In this document: in pieces, positions 6,995 to 9,841 of the stretch | Numbering within the stretch: position 1 is the stretch's first letter | Layout: each line of letters starts with the position of its first letter | Assembly (NCBI GenBank): GCA_022825185.1 | Contig: JAJDYK010000099.1 | Span: 1-9,841 of the forward strand | Length of the DNA stretch: 9,841 nucleotides | Direction: 5' to 3' | Source of the DNA: Candidatus Latescibacterota bacterium | GTDB taxonomy: Bacteria > Latescibacterota > UBA2968 > UBA8231 | Position numbers and translations under genes: made by a program | Notes under the pieces: generated by a model | What the model was told of the DNA's origin: nothing | Seen by the model: the letters and a program-made list of their open reading frames with translations, nothing else | The model's database searches: none

Positions 6995-7049
6995 GAGTTT
7001 TCAAAAACCCAAGTCTTTGAGGCTTGGGAATCATCGCATGAGTTTCAAA
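6995..7049. repeat. Direct and inverted repeats surrounding the intergenic hairpin
   Basis: Near-identical direct repeats gagttttcaaa (6995-7005) and gagtttcaaa (7040-7049) flank the hairpin at 7008-7028. A second, outer inverted pair, atgcga (6991-6996) and tcgcat (7034-7039), brackets the same hairpin. The nested arrangement within about 60 bp looks like a compact structured repeat unit rather than random spacer. Its origin is unknown. Confidence 0.6.
7003..7028 (-). terminator. Rho-independent-terminator-like hairpin after lptD
   Basis: On the minus strand CCCAAG (7028-7023) pairs with CTTGGG (7013-7008) across a 9-nt CCTCAAAGA loop, and five Ts follow at 7007-7003. The stem may extend inward with one C-A mismatch. 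It lies 54 bp past the lptD stop, so it is well placed to end the rlmB-lptD transcript. On the plus strand the same sequence pairs better (nine pairs including a G-U, with a 3-nt loop) but has no T tract after it. With a GC content of 4/6 in the short core stem, termination is probably partial. Confidence 0.6.
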
Positions 7050-7075
7050 TGTACCCCTCGTCGCACCTCTGTCAA
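7048..7075 (-). promoter_or_regulatory. Candidate promoter for the dtd operon, upstream of the hairpin
   Basis: A perfect TTGACA (7075-7070) is followed by a 16-bp spacer and TACATT (7053-7048), which matches the -10 consensus at four of six positions. It starts just after the lptD stop. The predicted transcript start near 7041 lies upstream of the terminator-like hairpin, so transcripts for dtd would have to read through it. An additional weak GATAAT at 6969-6964 has no good -35 partner. Confidence 0.4.
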
Positions 7076-7081
7076 CTACGC

Positions 7082-9556
7082 CTAGAAGCGCCGCTGGCCG
7101 CGCTCGAGTTTGAGTTGTGGGATGTCCTTCAACTGTACTTTGAAAAAGAACGCTCGGTTTTTGTGGAAGGTGCTCGGTTGTACGTTGAGGGTTGCGGTCC
7201 AGTCGTGGAATCCCTTTTGCAGGGACAACAGCTCGGAAGTGATGCGCTCGGTGGCTAAAAGCCGCGTTCCCGGGGCGCGCAGATTGTAGTTGAGCGAATA
7301 ATTGCAATGCCATCTCGCCAAGCTAAAGCCGGCCGCGGCCTGCACCCAGGAGCGGATGAAACTAGCGGTCGTAGCGGTGGCGCGGCGGTGCGAGATGTAG
7401 TGGCTGAGTTGTAACCGGCTGCCGCGCCGGCGGTTGTCGATGTCGCGCATGAGGCCGCTTTCAAAGCCGAAGGATTCCCGGCCATAGGGGCTGGCGGTAC
7501 CGAAGCTGCTTGATCCGTAGGGATTGGCGGTGCTGAAGCCACTCGATCCGTAGGAGCTGTAGGTGTCAAAGCCACTCGATCCGTAGCGGCTGGAACTGGC
7601 AAAATTACTAGTCCGGCCGGTCTCCTCGCGCGACGCGGCCGACCGCCGCGACCAGCTAGCTGAGGTCCGCACTTCGAGTTGCTCGCGGCGCGGTGCCAAC
7701 AAGTGCAGTCGGTTTTGCTCGTCGTAGAATTCGTGGCGCAAGGTCAGCCGCGAGTTTAGGTAGCGACCTGCTTCGACGCTTAGGGTCGTTCGCAGGTCGG
7801 CTAGCTGGCGCTCCTTTTTTTCAAAGTCATAGGTCGTAGAGAAATTGAGCTGGACTAGGCGCACTTTGTGCTCGTCCTCGTCGCGCAGGATTTTGGCCCA
7901 GAAGGTGTTACCGAGGCTCAAGTTCAGGGTCCGCCGGTGTTGGAGCGGGCTGCCGTCGCCGCCAAAGCCCAAGACGCCGCCGGTGTCGGCACGAGAGGCT
8001 TGGTAGCTGAATGAGACGCTGGGTTTGAGCACGTGGCGCAGGGCTTGGAGTGGGCCGATGGACGGGTTAAAAAGCCCGTAGAAGGTCTGGCTCAAGGCCG
8101 CGCGGGTCGAGAAGCGGTCCCTGCGCCGACTGCGGGTTGCGCCTTCGCGCAGATCTTGGTCGCTCCAGTCTTGGTTGAGTGCCGGGCTGAGGTTGAGCCA
8201 AGAGAAGGGGCGGTACTGCGCGCTGACGCGCCAGACCACTTGGGCCCTAGTTTTGCTGGTCGTGTCCGTGCGGGTGCCGCGCCGAGTGTTGCGCAGACTG
8301 GCGTTGCCGTCGTAGTAGATGCGGTTGTACCAGGGGAGGTTTTGGCGGCTTTGACGGCTTTGGCCCGCTTGGCCCCAAATCGGTTTGCGACTCTTGCGCA
8401 GGCTGAGTTCGGGCAGGACGGTGGAGGACGTTTCGGTGTCGAGGTTTTTGGTCTGGCTCGCTTTCAGGCCGAAGCTGTTGCCCGAGCCGCGCCAGCGCCG
8501 GGTGTAGCTGAAGTTGGAGCGCAGGGTGCGGTTGAGGCGGTCTTGGAGGCTGGTGCTGTTGTCTTGGGCAAAGCTGTTGTTGCTCTGGAAGGTGCCGTTG
8601 GCCCGCAGACTCGCGTCGCGGCCTAGCTCTTGGCTGTGCCTGAACTCGAGTCGCCAGTTGCGCGAGGCCGTGCGGCCCTCTTGGCGGTTTTCGAACTGGG
8701 TGCTGACGTTGCCTCGGAATCGGTAGCGCGCGGCGTAGTTGAGGCGAGCGCGCCCTAGCCAGCCCGAGCGCTGCCGTAGATCGGCTGCGAGAGACAGATC
8801 CCAATAGTCGTTGGGCGCGAGGTAGTAGCCCAAGTTGCGCAGTTCCCACTCGCTTTGGCGCCCCCCAAATCTAAGGGAGCGCTGCCCAAAACTAGGTGTC
8901 AAAATCCCGGATTGGCGGTCTTCGCGCAGCGAGAATACGTAAAAGGGAATCCACAACAGCCGCCGCTGCTTGATGCGGAAATACACGGGGCGCGCCACGG
9001 CCATGTCGCCGGCTATGACCTTGATCCGTGGGCTGTAGAAGTCAAAGTGCGGGGGGTCGGCTTCGCACGTGGTGTACGAGCCTTGGTGGACGTGGAACTC
9101 AGTGCTGCTGCGGGTCTGGATCAAGTGTCCGGCGTAAAATCCCTTGTCGCGGTGGATTTTGCCTTCGAGGATGGTTCCTTGTTCGGTGGAGAGGTTGTAG
9201 AGGATGCGCTCGCCGCGCAGGGTTTGGTCGCCTTGACGCAACACCGGGCGGCCGACGACGCGCCCTAGCGAATCGAGGGCTGCCCGCGCTTCGACTTGGT
9301 CGAGGTCGCGGCGGAAGACGATCTCCGCAGCCTCCAACTCAGCGCCCTTGTGCGAGATGCGGGCCTGCCCCTGCAACAGGAGCGAGTCGCCGACCTCGTA
9401 GTAGCGCATATAGGTAGCTTGGTATGCAAAGCCCTCGTTTTTGTCCTGGCCCTTGGCTTGGGTCAGCAGGGCGCGGGCCTCTTGCAGTTGGGTATCGGAC
9501 GCCTCGCTGCTACGCGCATGGGCGAGGGCGAGGCAGAGGATTATCAGAGCGATCAT
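7082..9556 (-). CDS. lptD: LPS-assembly protein LptD (outer-membrane lipopolysaccharide translocon)
   Basis: LptD, with the lipoprotein LptE, inserts lipopolysaccharide into the outer leaflet of the outer membrane. The 824-residue product has a short signal peptide (MIALIILCLALAHA, likely cut after residue 14) and an N-terminal OstA/LptA-like beta-jellyroll (about 40-180; AELEAAEIVFRRD, QTLRGERILYNL, GTILEGKIHRDKGFYAG). It continues with the YTTCEADPPH signature (161-170), LLWIPFYVFSLREDRQSGIL (200-219) and a long Tyr/Trp/Arg-rich beta-barrel of alternating strands. It ends in Phe (LERGQRRF), as outer-membrane barrels do. The YTTCE and SGIL-P style resembles LptD of Bacteroidota, Chlorobiota and related phyla. 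Mature cysteines are only C164 and C751. A Ser/Gly/Tyr repeat lies at 658-701. The ATG overlaps the rlmB-like stop as ATGA. The signal peptide lacks the usual N-terminal positive charge. LptE is not in the window. Confidence 0.9.
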   Translation of the reverse strand: MIALIILCLALAHARSSEASDTQLQEARALLTQAKGQDKNEGFAYQATYMRYYEVGDSLLLQGQARISHKGAELEAAEIVFRRDLDQVEARAALDSLGRVVGRPVLRQGDQTLRGERILYNLSTEQGTILEGKIHRDKGFYAGHLIQTRSSTEFHVHQGSYTTCEADPPHFDFYSPRIKVIAGDMAVARPVYFRIKQRRLLWIPFYVFSLREDRQSGILTPSFGQRSLRFGGRQSEWELRNLGYYLAPNDYWDLSLAADLRQRSGWLGRARLNYAARYRFRGNVSTQFENRQEGRTASRNWRLEFRHSQELGRDASLRANGTFQSNNSFAQDNSTSLQDRLNRTLRSNFSYTRRWRGSGNSFGLKASQTKNLDTETSSTVLPELSLRKSRKPIWGQAGQSRQSRQNLPWYNRIYYDGNASLRNTRRGTRTDTTSKTRAQVVWRVSAQYRPFSWLNLSPALNQDWSDQDLREGATRSRRRDRFSTRAALSQTFYGLFNPSIGPLQALRHVLKPSVSFSYQASRADTGGVLGFGGDGSPLQHRRTLNLSLGNTFWAKILRDEDEHKVRLVQLNFSTTYDFEKKERQLADLRTTLSVEAGRYLNSRLTLRHEFYDEQNRLHLLAPRREQLEVRTSASWSRRSAASREETGRTSNFASSSRYGSSGFDTYSSYGSSGFSTANPYGSSSFGTASPYGRESFGFESGLMRDIDNRRRGSRLQLSHYISHRRATATTASFIRSWVQAAAGFSLARWHCNYSLNYNLRAPGTRLLATERITSELLSLQKGFHDWTATLNVQPSTFHKNRAFFFKVQLKDIPQLKLERGQRRF
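7454..7585. repeat. 33-bp imperfect tandem repeat inside lptD
   Basis: Four 33-bp units are in register on the coding strand, with Tyr-Gly codons beginning at 7585, 7552, 7519 and 7486. They encode the 11-residue units YGSSGFDTYSS, YGSSGFSTANP, YGSSSFGTASP and YGRESFGFESG (residues 658-701). On the plus strand the shared core is tgatccgtag or cgatccgtag at 7511, 7544 and 7577. The units are more diverged than those in the rodZ-like gene, so the array is older. The small polar composition suits a flexible barrel loop. Confidence 0.9.
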
Positions 9557-9841
9557 GGCTGGCGCTGGCGGAACACTTCGTACAGGGCGATACCCGCGGC
9601 CACAGAGGCGTTGAGCGAGCCGATGGCCTCTCGCTGCATGGGAATGTGCAAGAGCGTGTCGCAGCGCTTTTGCACCATGCGCCGCAGCCCCTTGCCCTCG
9701 CTGCCGATGACTAAGGCGCAGGGCTGGGCAAGGTCTGCGGTCGTCAAGGGCTGTTCGCCTTGGGCGTCGAGTCCGGCGATGAAAAGCCCACAGGCCGCGG
9801 CTTTTTGCAGGGCCTTTTGCAAGTTGTCAACTCGGCAGACG
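9553..9841 (-). CDS. rlmB: SpoU/TrmH-family rRNA 2'-O-methyltransferase, C-terminal part (RlmB-like; runs off the right edge)
   Basis: The frame is open from the right edge to a TGA at 9555-9553, giving 95 visible residues of the SPOUT catalytic domain. Visible family motifs are RVDNLQKALQKA, GLFIAGLDAQG, SpoU motif 2 ALVIGSEGKGLR and motif 3 IGSLNASVAAGIALYE, which build the knotted SAM-binding site. RlmB methylates the 2'-hydroxyl of G2251 in 23S rRNA, in the peptidyl-transferase loop. The VxNLxxxL and GLD-xG pattern favours RlmB over the tRNA enzyme TrmH, but the N-terminal substrate-binding domain is outside the window, so the exact target is inferred. A TTG at 9822 is not a credible start because conserved sequence continues upstream of it. 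The stop overlaps the lptD ATG, suggesting coupled translation. Confidence 0.88.
   Translation of the reverse strand, partial: VCRVDNLQKALQKAAACGLFIAGLDAQGEQPLTTADLAQPCALVIGSEGKGLRRMVQKRCDTLLHIPMQREAIGSLNASVAAGIALYEVFRQRQP

Noticed and set aside
6915..7313. Minus-strand 132-codon open frame across the lptD end, the intergenic gap and the dtd start
   Set aside because: Its first part is lptD in another frame and its end overlaps dtd. The TRIMVITLITIITV stretch is just the 9-bp repeat read as protein, and no family is recognisable.
9533..9556. Lipobox at C8 of LptD
   Set aside because: The residue before the cysteine is Leu, not Gly/Ala/Ser, and LptD is a barrel protein, not a lipoprotein.
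1..9841. Defence system, prophage, insertion sequence or biosynthetic cluster
   Set aside because: No transposase, integrase, nuclease, phage or synthase motifs were found. The PriA helicase is a complete housekeeping enzyme in an ordinary operon.

Overview
This 9.84-kb window is a densely packed, GC-rich (about 60% by eye) bacterial segment. Every supported gene lies on the minus strand, so transcription runs from high to low coordinates. An LptD-type outer-membrane protein shows a diderm cell. The two-component-regulator-type propellers, the FlgD-like/T9SS-like C-terminal domain and the DUF4159 protein together suggest an FCB-related or candidate-phylum lineage (Latescibacterota-, Fibrobacterota- or Gemmatimonadota-like). 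That placement is inference from protein style, not from a marker search.

Layout in transcription order: (1) 9841-9553, the C-terminal end of a SpoU/TrmH-family rRNA 2'-O-methyltransferase (RlmB-like), cut by the window edge. (2) 9556-7082, LptD, overlapping (1) by ATGA. (3) 7081-6950, the only real intergenic gap (132 bp), holding a terminator-like hairpin, a candidate promoter and short repeats. (4) 6949-6506, D-aminoacyl-tRNA deacylase (dtd). (5) 6509-5922, a Maf nucleotide pyrophosphatase, overlapping dtd by GTGA. (6) 5925-4984, a RodZ-like HTH/transmembrane protein, overlapping maf by ATGA. (7) 4987-2537, the PriA replication-restart helicase, overlapping (6) by ATGA. (8) 2527-317, a secreted two-propeller protein with a FlgD-like C-terminal domain, 9 bp after priA. 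(9) 315-1, the N-terminal third or so of a secreted DUF4159 protein, 1 bp after (8), running off the left edge.

The tight overlaps suggest two units: rlmB-lptD, ending at the hairpin near 7003-7028, and dtd-maf-rodZ-priA-propeller-DUF4159. A TTGAAC/17-bp/TATAAT match inside the end of maf may start a shorter transcript beginning with the rodZ-like gene. By theme the window combines quality control and housekeeping (Dtd, Maf, PriA, RlmB) with envelope functions (LptD, RodZ-like, secreted propeller, DUF4159).

Most genes are standard families. The parts deserving attention are the PorZ-like architecture of the propeller protein and its pairing with DUF4159, two in-frame tandem repeat arrays in envelope proteins, the reduced cysteine set in LptD, and the structured intergenic gap. 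I saw no RNA genes, CRISPR array, insertion sequence, phage gene or defence system.
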